A DNA stretch of 64,000 bases from Pseudomonas hormoni (GCF_018502625.1 NZ_CP075566.1:4140001-4204000), one strand, 5' to 3'. Positions 54,145 to 63,084 are shown, counted from the stretch's first letter. The notes: generated by a model not told the origin, from the sequence alone. Numbers and translations: made by a program.

Positions 54145-54658
54145 GTCGGGACTCCATCGGTAAAGGGCTAAAACGGCAGAGTGAGCAACAGCCCAATATG
54201 CGAATGAATAAAACCGGAAAGCGGTTGCTGCGTCCTGGGAAACCGGCGTTGTTTTCAACGCGAGCAACGACGAGCGAGTGATCGGCATTCTAACGACAGG
54301 CCCGAAGCCGATATTTCTTCAATGCGACAACAAATTACAGAAGCACCGAGAAAGCCGATTGGGCACGTTGACAGCCTTGCAATTTCATGCAAGAGCAAAA
54401 GACAGTGAACCGATCTTTATTGCAAGTTGCGGGCCTATTATTGGCAAAGCCTTCTAATCCGGCAAGCGTAGCGTGGGTTCTTATTTTTTTGCCGAGCTGA
54501 AATGCACCGTTGCGGGCTTATGGCGTTTCTCAATACCCCGTATCGGCGCTAGCGGTTACACATTCAGTTACTTGAAGGGTGGCGGGTAACAGTGGGAAAT
54601 GGACTACAGATGAAGCCGATAATTATTGGGCGTTGTTTATTTAGCGCCTGACAGATCG
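54145..54658. other. Intergenic region upstream of aotJ up to the IS element
   Basis: About 510 bp with no convincing gene. It holds the aotJ promoter and ArgR-type site at its aotJ end. The rest is comparatively AT-rich with no strong repeat, apart from the half REP at its far edge. Confidence 0.5.
54314..54329 (-). promoter_or_regulatory. ArgR-type site before aotJ
   Basis: Minus-strand TGTCGC-ATTGAAGA-AA fits the TGTCGC-N8-AA half-site, about 170 bp upstream of the aotJ start. A weaker partner (TGTCGT) lies at about 54295. Confidence 0.6.
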
Positions 54659-54678
54659 CCATCGCGGGCAAGCCCGCT
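54659..54678. repeat. REP (class F), left part, interrupted by the IS110 element
   Basis: CCATCGCGGGCAAGCCCGCT, whose continuation CCCACAGG is found at 55833 on the far side of the IS. Joined, they would be the exact inverted partner of the REP at 55879-55907. Confidence 0.88.
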
Positions 54679-54698
54679 TGTGTCTAGATCTAGGAATA

Positions 54699-54880
54699 AG
54701 CTCTGGGGTGAGAGGGGTGAATGGCAAGCTGTGAGTCCGCGGTGCTTAAAGCACGTGTGGGAGCCAAGCTGCCATTCACCTTTCCACTCTGGCCCATAAG
54801 CCCGAACAGTTGGACGAGCAGCCACTCGAAATCACAAGCGTGGGCAAAGCCAGAGCACTCTCACTCCTGAGTGTAAGAGG
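54699..54880 (+). ncRNA. Predicted bridge RNA of the IS110 element
   Basis: Two large stem-internal-loop-hairpin structures. Target-binding loop: stem GGTGAATGGC (54716-54725) with GCCATTCACC (54771-54780), inner AGCT/AGCT, apical GTGCT-TAA-AGCAC. Its 5' loop has AGTCCGC (54734-54740) against target AGCCCGC, and its 3' loop has TGTGGGAG (54756-54763), the complement of target CTCCCACA. Donor-binding loop: stem CTCTGG (54787-54792) with CCAGAG (54850-54855), apical CGAG/CTCG. It contains ACAGTTG (54806-54812), identical to the right-end flank 55824-55830, and CACAAG (54833-54838), the complement of CTTGTG 54677-54682. RNA ends are approximate. Confidence 0.85.
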
Positions 54881-54888
54881 GTTTTGCC

Positions 54889-55806
54889 ATGATTTCCTGG
54901 GTCGGCATCGATATCTCCAAATCAAACCTCGTTGTTTGGGTTCAACCAGACGGTGAAGGTTTTGAGCTTTCAAACACCTCAGAAGGCTGTGTTGAGCTTC
55001 TTCAGCGCTTGAGCCAGTACGAGGTTGGCCGAGTTCTGCTGGAGGCCACGGGAGGCTACGAACGCAAGGTCATGGCCGCATTGCTAGGTGCCAACTTCAA
55101 TGTCCTCAGGATCAATCCTCGCCGGGCCAGGGCTTTCGCCGTGGCGATGGGCAAAAATGCCAAGACCGATCTGATCGATGCAGCTGTGTTGGCCGATTTC
55201 GCCGAGGTCTTGAAGATGGACGGCGACAAGGTCATTTCGCCTGAGCGTGAAGCGTTGCGCGAGCTGGTTCAGCAACGCGAGCACTTCGTACAGCAACGGG
55301 ACGACAATAAGCGCCGGCTTCAGCAGGCTCAGCTACCCGCTGTTGTGGCGGCAATCAAAGGCCATATTCATTATCTGCAAGTTCAGATCAAGCAGCTCGA
55401 TAAAACCATCCACCAGAGCATGCACGACCTGGACGCAGAAAAAACCGAGCGGCTCATCTCTGTTAAAGGTATCGGCACGGTCGCCACTGCCAGTTTGCTG
55501 GTTTACCTGCCCGAATTGGGCAAGCTTGACCGTCGTGAGATCGCCGCACTGGCAGGAATTGCACCCTGCAACGATGACAGCGGCAATCACAGCGGGAAAC
55601 GCCAAATCTATGGAGGAAGAGCCCGTGTGAGGCGTGCGCTTTACATGTCCTGCTGGGTGGTGATCCGCTATCAAGCTGACTTTAAAGCACGCTATGACGC
55701 TCTTCGGGCGCGAGGCAAGAGCGCGAAAGTCGCGCTCATCGCCTGCATGCGAATATTACTGATCAGACTGAATGCCATGCTGAGAGACGGCACCGAATGG
55801 CGATGA
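54889..55806 (+). CDS. IS110-family transposase/recombinase
   Basis: 305 residues. N-terminal DEDD RuvC-like domain: GIDISKSNL (first Asp, residue 8), LEATGGYE (Glu, about 52) and KTDLIDAAVLADF (Asp pair, about 94-97). A coiled segment runs about 110-190 (ELVQQREHFVQQRDDNKRRL). The C-terminal Tnp domain has VKGIGTVATASLL and NDDSGNHSGKRQIYGGRARV with the nucleophilic Ser region (about 231-236). It should act with the bridge RNA encoded just upstream. No frameshift or stop is visible, so the element may be active. Confidence 0.95.
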   Translation: MISWVGIDISKSNLVVWVQPDGEGFELSNTSEGCVELLQRLSQYEVGRVLLEATGGYERKVMAALLGANFNVLRINPRRARAFAVAMGKNAKTDLIDAAVLADFAEVLKMDGDKVISPEREALRELVQQREHFVQQRDDNKRRLQQAQLPAVVAAIKGHIHYLQVQIKQLDKTIHQSMHDLDAEKTERLISVKGIGTVATASLLVYLPELGKLDRREIAALAGIAPCNDDSGNHSGKRQIYGGRARVRRALYMSCWVVIRYQADFKARYDALRARGKSAKVALIACMRILLIRLNAMLRDGTEWR

Positions 55807-55832
55807 CGAATGGCAGGGTGAAGACAGTTGCT

Positions 55833-55907
55833 CCCACAGGTTTCGGGGACGGGTTCAGATCGCATGCACACCACAAATCCCTGTGGGAGCGGGCTTGCCC
55901 GCGATGG
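55833..55907. repeat. REP (class F), remainder of the pair
   Basis: CCCACAGG continues the left REP after the IS; the full partner CCTGTGGGAGCGGGCTTGCC ... GCGATGG follows. Between the IS and the acsA terminator. Confidence 0.88.
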
Positions 55908-55937
55908 GTCCCGGTCAGCCAACACAAAACTCGCAGA

Positions 55938-55977
55938 CAAAAAAAGCCCCACCAGACTCAACATCTGGCAGGGCTTC
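55938..55977 (-). terminator. Rho-independent terminator of acsA
   Basis: Minus-strand AAGCCCTGCCAGATG ... CATCTGG-like stem (arms AGCCC(T)GCCAGA and TCTGGTGGGGCT) with a run of T. Confidence 0.85.
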
Positions 55978-55995
55978 GATGACTCGGAACGCTAC

Positions 55996-57951
55996 TTACG
56001 CAACATTCATCGTCTTATGCGTATCAATCAAATGCTGCACCACACCCGGATCCGCCAGAGTCGAAATATCCCCCAACCCATCGTACTCAGCGGTCGCAAT
56101 CTTGCGCAGAATCCGGCGCATGATCTTGCCCGACCGCGTTTTCGGCAGCCCCGGCGCCCACTGAATCACATCCGGCGAAGCAATCGGGCCGATTTCTTTG
56201 CGCACCCAGTTCTTCAGCTCCAGACGCAATTGCTCGCTTGTCTCTTCGCCAGCAATCAACGTGACATAGACATAAATGCCCTGCCCCTTGATGTCGTGCG
56301 GCACACCGACGACGGCAGCCTCGGCGACTTTCGGGTGTGCAACCATCGCACTTTCGATCTCAGCGGTACCCATACGGTGGCCGGACACGTTGAGCACGTC
56401 ATCCACGCGACCGGTAATCCAGTAGTAACCGTCCTCGTCACGACGCGCACCGTCACCGGTGAAGTACATGCCGCGGAAGGTCTTGAAGTAGGTGTCGACG
56501 AAGCGGTCATGGTCGCCATACAGCGTGCGCGCCTGGCCTGGCCACGAATCGAGGATCACCAGGTTGCCCTCGGCAACGCCTTCGAGGATGTTGCCCAGGT
56601 TGTCCACCAGCGCCGGCACCACGCCGAAGAACGGACGTGCCGCCGAACCCGGCTTGAGGCCGTGAGCGCCCGGCAAAGGGCTCATCATGTTGCCGCCGGT
56701 TTCGGTCTGCCACCAGGTGTCGACGATCGGGCAACGGGACTGACCGACGTTCTTGTAGTACCAATCCCACGCTTCCGGGTTAATCGGCTCACCGACCGAA
56801 CCCAGCAGACGCAAGCTGCTGCCATCAGCGCCTTCAACAGCGGCCTTGCCCGACGCCATCATCGCGCGGATCGCGGTCGGCGCGGTGTAGAGGATATTGA
56901 CCTTGTGCTTGTCGACGATCTTCGCCACCCGGGTGATGTCCGGATAGTTCGGCACGCCTTCGAACAGCACGGTGGTCGCGCCGTTCGCCAGCGGGCCGTA
57001 GACAATATAAGTGTGGCCAGTGACCCAGCCGACGTCGGCGGTGCACCAATAGATTTCGCCCGGACGGTAGTCGAACACGCGCTCATGGGTCATGGCCGCG
57101 TAAAGCAGGTAACCGCCGGTGGTGTGCTGCACGCCTTTAGGCTTGCCGGTGGAACCCGAGGTGTAAAGGATGAACAGCGCTTCTTCGGCGCCCATCTCTT
57201 TCGGCGCGCAGACACTGCCCGCCACTTTCATCAGGTCTTCGTACCAGATGTCGCGATGCTGGTTCCACTTGATGTCGCCACCGGTGCGCTTGCACACGAT
57301 GACTTTCTGGATGCTGCTGGTTTCCGGGTTGGTCAGCGCGTCGTCGACGTTGGTCTTGAGCGGAATCTTCTTGCCGGCACGAACGCCTTCGTCAGCGGTG
57401 ATCACCACTTTGGATTTGCAGTCGATGATGCGACCGGCCAGGGCTTCCGGCGAGAAACCACCGAACACCACCGAGTGAATCGCGCCGATCCGGGTGCAGG
57501 CCAGCATGGCGACCACAGCTTCGGGGATCATCGGCATATAGATAGTCACCACGTCGCCGCGGTGCACATCCTGGCCGCGCAAGGCGTTGGCGAACTTGCA
57601 GACTTGTTCGTGCAGCTCGCGGTAGGTGATGTTGCGGCTTTCGGCAGGGTCATCCCCTTCCCAAATGATCGCGACTTGATCGCCGCGCTCGGCCAGATGA
57701 CGGTCGAGGCAGTTGTAGGAAACGTTCAGGGTGCCGTCGGCGAACCATTTGATGTCGACATGGTGATCGTCGAAGGACGTCTGCTTCACCGTGGTGAAAG
57801 GCTTGATCCAGTCGAGGCGCTTGGCTTGCTCGCGCCAGAATCCGTCCGGGTTGACGACGGACTGCTGGTACATGGCTTTGTAGGTTGCCTCGTCAGTGAG
57901 CGTGTTGGCCGCTACCTCGGGACGAACGGGATACAGAGAAGCCGCACTCAT
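55996..57951 (-). CDS. acsA: Acetyl-CoA synthetase
   Basis: 651 residues from the ATG at 57949-57951 (GAGG upstream). Activates acetate to acetyl-CoA through acetyl-AMP. ANL-family motifs: [20 protein letters not shown] (phosphate loop), [36 protein letters not shown], and near the end [15 protein letters not shown] with the Lys subject to acetylation. In P. aeruginosa acsA is likewise next to aotJ; here the IS lies in the gap. Own terminator downstream. Confidence 0.97.
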   Translation of the reverse strand: MSAASLYPVRPEVAANTLTDEATYKAMYQQSVVNPDGFWREQAKRLDWIKPFTTVKQTSFDDHHVDIKWFADGTLNVSYNCLDRHLAERGDQVAIIWEGDDPAESRNITYRELHEQVCKFANALRGQDVHRGDVVTIYMPMIPEAVVAMLACTRIGAIHSVVFGGFSPEALAGRIIDCKSKVVITADEGVRAGKKIPLKTNVDDALTNPETSSIQKVIVCKRTGGDIKWNQHRDIWYEDLMKVAGSVCAPKEMGAEEALFILYTSGSTGKPKGVQHTTGGYLLYAAMTHERVFDYRPGEIYWCTADVGWVTGHTYIVYGPLANGATTVLFEGVPNYPDITRVAKIVDKHKVNILYTAPTAIRAMMASGKAAVEGADGSSLRLLGSVGEPINPEAWDWYYKNVGQSRCPIVDTWWQTETGGNMMSPLPGAHGLKPGSAARPFFGVVPALVDNLGNILEGVAEGNLVILDSWPGQARTLYGDHDRFVDTYFKTFRGMYFTGDGARRDEDGYYWITGRVDDVLNVSGHRMGTAEIESAMVAHPKVAEAAVVGVPHDIKGQGIYVYVTLIAGEETSEQLRLELKNWVRKEIGPIASPDVIQWAPGLPKTRSGKIMRRILRKIATAEYDGLGDISTLADPGVVQHLIDTHKTMNVA

Positions 57952-58360
57952 CTTTCTTACCTCGGTGGAATAGTTGTTTTTGTATGACCCCAGTTGTAGC
58001 CGGGCCGGGGCTATAGAACCATTCGACGATGGTAGTAACAAGCCCCTACTAATTATCCTGATAAGCCCGGAATGCGCCGCCGGAACATGCGCAAAACCCT
58101 GTAGGAGCATGGCTTGCCCGCGAAGAACGATAACGCGGTCTACCTGAAAAACCACGACGAACGATCGCCGGCGAGCCGGCCATTACGAATGCTATTCCGC
58201 GATTGTTACGAAATCTGTCAAAGGTGTTTATCAAAACCCCACCTATATGAACGCAACCCCCACGCCTAAAATCAGCCTCGCCAACAAGGCAAACCCTGAT
58301 TAACCAAGTTGCAGCCCCCACGAAGGCAGTTAATCAAAAAACACCGGTAATCAAGTTCCA
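57952..58360. other. Divergent region between acsA and the DUF2790 gene
   Basis: About 410 bp with the acsA promoter side and a single REP at 58099. Near the DUF2790 gene, three short GTTAATCA/GGTAATCA-like elements (TGATTAACC, AGTTAATCA, GGTAATCAA) lie between 58297 and 58355 and could be regulator sites. No gene seen. Confidence 0.4.
58099..58125. repeat. Single REP (class A variant)
   Basis: CTGTAGGAGCATGGCTTGCC followed by CGCGAAG; no inverted partner nearby. Confidence 0.8.
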
Positions 58361-58385
58361 CACGCAACCCCAAAAAGGTTGCGTG
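58361..58385 (+). other. 9-bp inverted repeat before the DUF2790 gene
   Basis: CACGCAACC (58361-58369), a 7-nt spacer, GGTTGCGTG (58377-58385): a perfect dyad 32 bp before the start codon. It could be an operator or a leader hairpin. Confidence 0.5.
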
Positions 58386-58417
58386 ACCCCACTCGACCTC
58401 TAAAAGGTAAAACCGAA

Positions 58418-58681
58418 ATGAAAGCTTTATTAGTTCTGGCCCTCTCCAGCCTGTGCGCAACCGCCATGGCCGACGAGGTCCCGACTGATGTCGCACAGCA
58501 ACAACCGGCCATCGAGGAATACACGTACTCCACTCACCTGGACATCGCCAAAGTTATCTCCATGAGCGAAGTCCCCAATGTGTGCGAAGTGGTCCCCGTG
58601 AAAATGGAATACGACGACTCCAAAGGCCAACGCCACATTCTGCGCTACAGCATCATGGGTAACGGCTGCTCTAACGGCTAA
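58418..58681 (+). CDS. Exported DUF2790 family protein
   Basis: 87 residues from the ATG at 58418 (AAAAGG upstream). Signal peptide MKALLVLALSSLCATAMA. The mature part has the DUF2790 pattern: EYTYSTHLDIAKVISMSEVP, NVCEVVPVKMEYDDSKGQRH and LRYSIMGNGC, with two Cys that could pair. Small periplasmic proteins of this kind are frequent in Pseudomonas, often in several paralogues; function unknown. A weak hairpin (AAGCG/CGCTT with T-run near 58790) may terminate it. Confidence 0.85.
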   Translation: MKALLVLALSSLCATAMADEVPTDVAQQQPAIEEYTYSTHLDIAKVISMSEVPNVCEVVPVKMEYDDSKGQRHILRYSIMGNGCSNG

Positions 58682-58777
58682 TCACCCGCACTCCCTCTTA
58701 ACGGTTCGACCCACCCGCCCCGCTGTTCAAGGCAGATGAAGCGCCGAACCGTATAGATCGATTTATAAGATAGATTT

Positions 58778-58798
58778 AAGCGTTTATTTGCGCTTTTT
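58778..58798 (+). terminator. Weak terminator-like hairpin after the DUF2790 gene
   Basis: AAGCG-TTTATTTG-CGCTTTTTT; short stem with a T-run. Confidence 0.45.
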
Positions 58799-58869
58799 TA
58801 TCAAATTAGTAGGCGTAGTATGAATTCCATACCAAGGCACACAACGCCAACGAAACTGGAGCCACTACC

Positions 58870-59184
58870 ATGAAAACCAAACTGATCCTCGCCCTGACCT
58901 TGTCTGTCCTGGCCGCCAACACCTTCGCCGCCGACGGTTACGACCAAACGGGTTCGGCAGCTTTCACCACCGAAGCGGCTGTCGCTTCTGACGGTTACGA
59001 CCACACCGGCTCGGCCAAAGTCGCCGCCGATGGTGCCGATCACGTCGGTGCAGCCAAACTCGCTTCCGATGGTTTTGATCACACTGGCGCCGCCAAAGTC
59101 GCCGCTGACGGTAGCGATCACACCGGTGCAGCCAAAGTTGCTGCCGATGGTGCAGACCACGTGGGTGCAGCTCGCCTGAGCTGA
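58870..59184 (+). CDS. Exported protein made of 13-residue Asp/His repeats
   Basis: 104 residues, GGAG upstream. Signal peptide MKTKLILALTLSVLAANTFA. The whole mature region is a tandem array: an imperfect ADGYDQTGSAAF, a short TTEAAV linker, then ASDGYDHTGSAKV, AADGADHVGAAKL, ASDGFDHTGAAKV, AADGSDHTGAAKV and AADGADHVGAARL. That is five 13-residue units of the form A-A/S-D-G-x-D-H-T/V-G-A/S-A-K/R-x. Every unit keeps D-G-x-D-H-x-G, so metal binding is conceivable but unproven. No family recognised with certainty. The DNA shows matching 39-bp repeats. Confidence 0.85.
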   Translation: MKTKLILALTLSVLAANTFAADGYDQTGSAAFTTEAAVASDGYDHTGSAKVAADGADHVGAAKLASDGFDHTGAAKVAADGSDHTGAAKVAADGADHVGAARLS

Positions 59185-59699
59185 TCATCGAGCGTGACTG
59201 ACAGCCCGGCTTCGGTCGGGCTTAGTTGTGTCTGGCAGCGTCGAAAACCGACTCAAAACACAAGATGTAGTGAAAAAGCCGATTTTCTGGCTATTTTTTG
59301 AACAAATAAGTAGCACGTCAAAATTTAAGAAAAAAAATCTTCACCCGCGATATCCAGCCAAAGCCCTGTAAACCCTCGCTCCGACCGAAAAACCCTCCTT
59401 CTCGACCGTTCCATGCGCGGATTCGCCCCACCACGGCCGCAAAAATTTCCCTATAATGCCGGCTTAAACGGGCCTGCAATATTCCCTTACAGGGGTCAAA
59501 AGCCAGTCTGAAGCCCACGCAGAACTGTTCACGCTATCTGCGCCCATCAGCGGCTTCGGAATACCCGTACAAAATTCTGTTTGATGCCTGCGTATAGCTG
59601 TTGCAAAAAACGATATTTCTATAGATCCAACGCGGTCAGACCGACCGTGTGAAAAACCATCACACGGGCATCTGGCCCTCACGCAGGAGACGACACGTC
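59185..59699. other. Long region upstream of nrdB with a candidate NrdR box and leader hairpin
   Basis: 515 bp. A single NrdR-like box ACACAAGATGTAGTGA lies at 59258-59273 (13 of 16 to the consensus, no clear partner at 31 bp). A -10-like TATAAT is at 59452-59457 with poor -35. A perfect hairpin CCGTGTGA/TCACACGG lies at 59645-59667, about 20 nt before the ribosome site. No gene seen. Confidence 0.45.
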
Positions 59700-60950
59700 A
59701 TGCTGAGCTGGGACGAATTCGACAAAGAAGACAGCGGCGAGACCGTGGTAAAAGGCGCCAACGCCGGCCACGCGACTGAAGCCAACATGGACCGCCTCGA
59801 CACCGCTGGTGGTGTTGCCGCTCAAGAAGCTCGCGCTGTGACCGCGTCCGACTCCGCCGCCATCGCTCGCGCCAAGGCTGCCCTGGACAACCTCGACATC
59901 GCCGAAGGCCTCGCCGAACTCGAAGGCGCCTCCGCCCGTGTCGCCGTCGACGAAAAGCGCATGATCAACTGCCGCGCCGACCTCAACCAACTCGTACCTT
60001 TCAAGTACGACTGGGCCTGGCAGAAATACCTGGACGGCTGCGCAAACCACTGGATGCCGCAAGAAGTCAACATGACCGCCGACATCGCCCTCTGGAAAGA
60101 CCCGGAAGGCCTGACCGACGACGAGCGCCGCATCGTCATGCGCAACCTCGGCTTCTTCTCCACCGCCGACTCCCTGGTTGCCAACAACCTGGTCCTGGCC
60201 GTGTACCGCCTGATCACCAACCCGGAATGCCGCCAGTACATCCTGCGCCAGGCCTTCGAAGAGGCGATCCACACCCACGCCTACCAGTACTGCATCGAAT
60301 CGTTGGCCATGGATGAAGGCGAGATCTTCAACATGTACCACGAGATCCCATCGGTCGCGAAAAAAGCCACCTGGGGCCTCAAATACACCCGCTCGATCTC
60401 CGATCCAAAGTTCGAAACCGGCACCGTCGAAACCGACAAAGAGTTGCTGCGCAACCTGATCGCCTACTACTGCGTTCTGGAAGGCATCTTCTTCTACTGC
60501 GGCTTCACCCAGATCCTCTCCATGGGCCGCCGCAACAAAATGACCGGCGTCGCCGAGCAGTTCCAATACATCCTGCGCGACGAATCCATGCACCTGAACT
60601 TCGGCATCGACGTGATCAACCAGATCAAAATCGAAAACCCGCACTTGTGGGATGCCGAGATGAAGGAAGAGGCTTCGCAGATGATTCTGCAGGGGACTCA
60701 GCTGGAGATCGAATATGCGCGTGACACCATGCCTCGCGGCGTGTTGGGCATGAACGCGGCGATGATGGAGGACTACCTGAAGTTCATCGCTAACCGTCGT
60801 TTGTCGCAGATTGGGTTGAAGGAAGAGTATCCAGGGACGACTAACCCGTTCCCTTGGATGAGCGAGATTATGGACTTGAAGAAAGAGAAGAATTTCTTTG
60901 AGACGCGCGTTATTGAATACCAAACCGGTGGTGCGCTTAGCTGGGATTAA
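59700..60950 (+). CDS. nrdB: Ribonucleoside-diphosphate reductase class Ia, beta subunit
   Basis: 416 residues from the ATG at 59700 (GGAGA upstream). Holds the di-iron tyrosyl radical used by NrdA. Iron ligands and radical Tyr are visible in [16 protein letters not shown] (Glu, His, Tyr), [12 protein letters not shown] (Glu) and [13 protein letters not shown] (Glu and His). The N-terminal 85 residues are an acidic, Ala-rich extension absent from E. coli NrdB. In P. aeruginosa nrdB is next to nrdA; here it stands alone, with its own terminator. Confidence 0.97.
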   Translation: MLSWDEFDKEDSGETVVKGANAGHATEANMDRLDTAGGVAAQEARAVTASDSAAIARAKAALDNLDIAEGLAELEGASARVAVDEKRMINCRADLNQLVPFKYDWAWQKYLDGCANHWMPQEVNMTADIALWKDPEGLTDDERRIVMRNLGFFSTADSLVANNLVLAVYRLITNPECRQYILRQAFEEAIHTHAYQYCIESLAMDEGEIFNMYHEIPSVAKKATWGLKYTRSISDPKFETGTVETDKELLRNLIAYYCVLEGIFFYCGFTQILSMGRRNKMTGVAEQFQYILRDESMHLNFGIDVINQIKIENPHLWDAEMKEEASQMILQGTQLEIEYARDTMPRGVLGMNAAMMEDYLKFIANRRLSQIGLKEEYPGTTNPFPWMSEIMDLKKEKNFFETRVIEYQTGGALSWD

Positions 60951-60975
60951 CTCCTGAGGCTAAACGAAAACCAGC

Positions 60976-61004
60976 AAGCCCCGATCTAATCGGGGCTTTT
61001 TATT
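60976..61004 (+). terminator. Rho-independent terminator of nrdB
   Basis: AAGCCCCGAT-CTA-ATCGGGGCTTTTTATT. Confidence 0.92.
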
Positions 61005-61047
61005 GCACGGCTTTTACTGCTCCATTTTCAGCGTAGACACAACCCTT

Positions 61048-61137
61048 TGTAGGAACCGGCTTGCTGGCGATAGCGGTGCGTCATTCGACGTTTTTGTTGA
61101 CTGACACACCGCTATCGCCAGCAAGCCGGTTCCTACA
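61048..61137. repeat. REP pair (class G)
   Basis: TGTAGGAACCGGCTTGCTGG with inner GCGATAGCGGTG and the exact inverted partner. Confidence 0.9.
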
Positions 61138-61488
61138 GATACGGTGTTCGCTGTGGTTCCCGGGGCTCCGTGAAAAAACCTTTATTCATCCCTACGCCAC
61201 GACGCTAAAACTCCTACAACACTTACAGCTGCTTCCGCGTTGCGGCCCAATCAAAGCGCCTCTAAGCTCCATCGCAGGTGCCTAAGAAACGCCCAACGTA
61301 GAAGCTGACTTATTCACACAAACCGCGTGTTGTCCCAGAGACAAATGCGCGACCTTGCATGAAAAAGTCTGCTGTTGGGATTTCTTACCTCCTCTACGTC
61401 GGGCTTGGCTCTGCCCACTTCATTCGTAGAGGAAATGATATGCCCACTCAAAAAGCACCCTGCTTTCCAGCGCCTACGGAGATCGGTC
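61138..61488. other. Region before the BRO-N gene, with a dyad
   Basis: About 350 bp without a gene. It holds an 8-bp dyad CCTCTACG (61391-61398) / CGTAGAGG (61425-61432) enclosing GGGC ... GCCC, so it can form a two-storey hairpin about 60 bp before the start codon. Confidence 0.4.
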
Positions 61489-62022
61489 ATGCCTGATCCG
61501 TTCGCCACCACAGTCTTTGTCCGCCAAAACCTTACTCTTCACGCCCTCCTCCTAGAAAATCAGCCATGGTTCTGCGCCCGCGACTTGGGCCGATTAATGG
61601 GATTCCATCTGAGTGATCGCGTAGTTAGTAAACTGGATGAAGATCAGCGGCACACATTACTGATCGACTACCACGGCCAACCGGAAAAGCGACTGCTGCT
61701 CAGTGAATCAGGCGTGTATGCGTTGCTGGTCTATCACTACGCGCCGGGCAATCGGTTGCTGCGCGAGTGGCTGACTCATCAAGTGGTCCCTGCGTTGCGC
61801 GATGCGGGACGATCAAAGAATCCAGATCGACCGATGTTGAGCTTGTTGGATTGGCCGGAGATGTCGCTGAGCCTGTTGCATTGGCAGGATGAAGGCTGGA
61901 TTCGGCTGCGGGATATGCCTTATCTGTTGCTCAATCGCACGCGGCGGCGGGTACCCGTGGTTAAGCCTTGGTGGCGGAAGGTTTGGGAGTCAGTTCAGTC
62001 TTCGAGGCATTCGGTGAATTAG
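61489..62022 (+). CDS. BRO-N domain protein
   Basis: 177 residues from the ATG at 61489 (CGGAG upstream); earlier in-frame starts exist but lie over the dyad. The BRO-N pattern is clear: TVFVRQNLTLHALLLENQPW, FCARDLGRLMGF, LLLSESGVYALLVYH and REWLTHQVVPALRDAG. The C-terminal 65 residues are basic and unusual. Such domains occur in phage antirepressors and in stand-alone Pseudomonas genes near accessory DNA; DNA binding is likely. No other phage genes are visible. Confidence 0.85.
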   Translation: MPDPFATTVFVRQNLTLHALLLENQPWFCARDLGRLMGFHLSDRVVSKLDEDQRHTLLIDYHGQPEKRLLLSESGVYALLVYHYAPGNRLLREWLTHQVVPALRDAGRSKNPDRPMLSLLDWPEMSLSLLHWQDEGWIRLRDMPYLLLNRTRRRVPVVKPWWRKVWESVQSSRHSVN

Positions 62023-62249
62023 CTTTCGTAGGATCGACCAAAAGAAGAGCCGCTGTTGTCTGTAGGATTTTTTTTGTCGGTCGTATGAAAAAATGCCCCG
62101 CACAAGTCCGGGCGTTTGCTTAGAACCATCCTCGGTTCGTTTATACATAGCCTGGAATGACGGGCTTTTGTTTAGAGATAGAGCGATTGATCTACTCCCC
62201 ATTTTCTTTAGCGAATCGCCACTGATTTTCTAGATACCTTCAAGATAGG
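62023..62249. other. Gap between the BRO-N gene and the nuclease gene
   Basis: No gene or strong terminator seen; it ends in the left copy of the CTTAACATCACC repeat. Confidence 0.4.
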
Positions 62250-62269
62250 CTTAACATCACCGAATTACC

Positions 62270-63082
62270 TTAAGCCATGTCGTCGAAAACCCACCGACCA
62301 TGGAGGATGCTTTTCAGCTGCTCAACGCTCAGCAGTTCGCCGGGCTTTTTATGAACAACCGCGTGGCAATTTGCGCATAGCGTAATTAGGTCGGTCGCTG
62401 GATCGACTACCTGATCTTCCTCGTATTCCGAGATGGGCTTCACGTGGTGTACATGAATAAAGCCTTTTGCATGTTTGCCATACGCCTTCTCGAAATCAAA
62501 ATCACAGGCTTTGCATTTGATCCCATGAATAGCTATTGCCTGACGCCGAAGCTTTGGACTGCGCTCATACCGCACACCGAAATATGAGATATGTTTCCCC
62601 TCGGTACCGGTGGTTCTAGTCTCAAAGTCCTGCACAACGTCGGTTAGGCGAAAATCGTCGGCCTCGTTCGGCTCCAGCACTGCATAGGCGTAGATCCTAT
62701 CAAACACCGCTTGATCAATTGCCCGGACACCATTGCGCCAGTAATTATCCTTAAGTCTTGGAGGAATCGACTCAAGGTACTCCCCATCAAGCTTGTTCGG
62801 AACGGCAGACTCAAAGGGCCTAAAGCCTTCAATGACAGCAAACAAATCACCTTTTGTGCTGTTTCTATCTGCTTCGACTTTCCCAATTCGGGCAACACCA
62901 AAATAATGAGGTTTAGTGCTCAGCCGCTGATCCGAAAAAATCTTGTTTGTCATTTTTCCTTTGTAGTACAGCACCTCGGTTCCTTCGGTAAGAATCGCTC
63001 TGTACTGCTTGGGAAAGTGGTAATGCTCTCCTGTCTGATCCGCCCACTTAGATTCATCATTTTCGACAATGACAGCTGGCAT
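62270..63082 (-). CDS. EVE-like/HNH endonuclease, probable modification-dependent restriction enzyme
   Basis: 270 residues from the ATG at 63080-63082 (a TTG at 63118 is an alternative). The N-terminal half looks like a PUA/EVE-type reader domain: EHYHFPKQYRAIL, VLYYKGKMTNK, HYFGVARIGKVEAD and AVIEGFRPFESAVPNK. The C-terminal HNH domain has two zinc Cys pairs and the catalytic HVHH: CKACDFDFEKAYG, FIHVHHVKPISEYE and DLITLCANCHAVVHKK. EVE-HNH proteins are known to cut DNA with modified cytosines (type IV restriction). No methyltransferase is adjacent. Its base composition looks more AT-rich than the neighbours, suggesting acquisition. Confidence 0.82.
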   Translation of the reverse strand: MPAVIVENDESKWADQTGEHYHFPKQYRAILTEGTEVLYYKGKMTNKIFSDQRLSTKPHYFGVARIGKVEADRNSTKGDLFAVIEGFRPFESAVPNKLDGEYLESIPPRLKDNYWRNGVRAIDQAVFDRIYAYAVLEPNEADDFRLTDVVQDFETRTTGTEGKHISYFGVRYERSPKLRRQAIAIHGIKCKACDFDFEKAYGKHAKGFIHVHHVKPISEYEEDQVVDPATDLITLCANCHAVVHKKPGELLSVEQLKSILHGRWVFDDMA

Positions 63083-63084
63083 CC

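Larger units (their letters stand above)
54677..55832 (+). mobile_element. IS110-family insertion sequence inside a REP, core dinucleotide CT
   Basis: The element is about 1154 bp. Left junction AGCCCG-CT-TGTGTC (54671-54684); right junction ACAGTTG-CT-CCCACA (55824-55838). CT is present at both ends, and removal of the element restores a REP that pairs with its neighbour at 55879. A 210-bp non-coding left end holds a bridge-RNA fold, and one transposase gene follows. The layout (non-coding DNA before the gene, no terminal inverted repeats, REP target, CT core) matches IS621-like members of the IS110 group. Confidence 0.9.

Noticed and set aside
59258..59304. Tandem NrdR boxes before nrdB
   Set aside because: Only one box is convincing; nothing at 30-32 bp on either side fits, so no pair is claimed.
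61489..63082. Prophage remnant (BRO-N plus HNH)
   Set aside because: No structural, lysis or integrase genes; BRO-N and HNH genes also occur singly, so I call it accessory DNA only.
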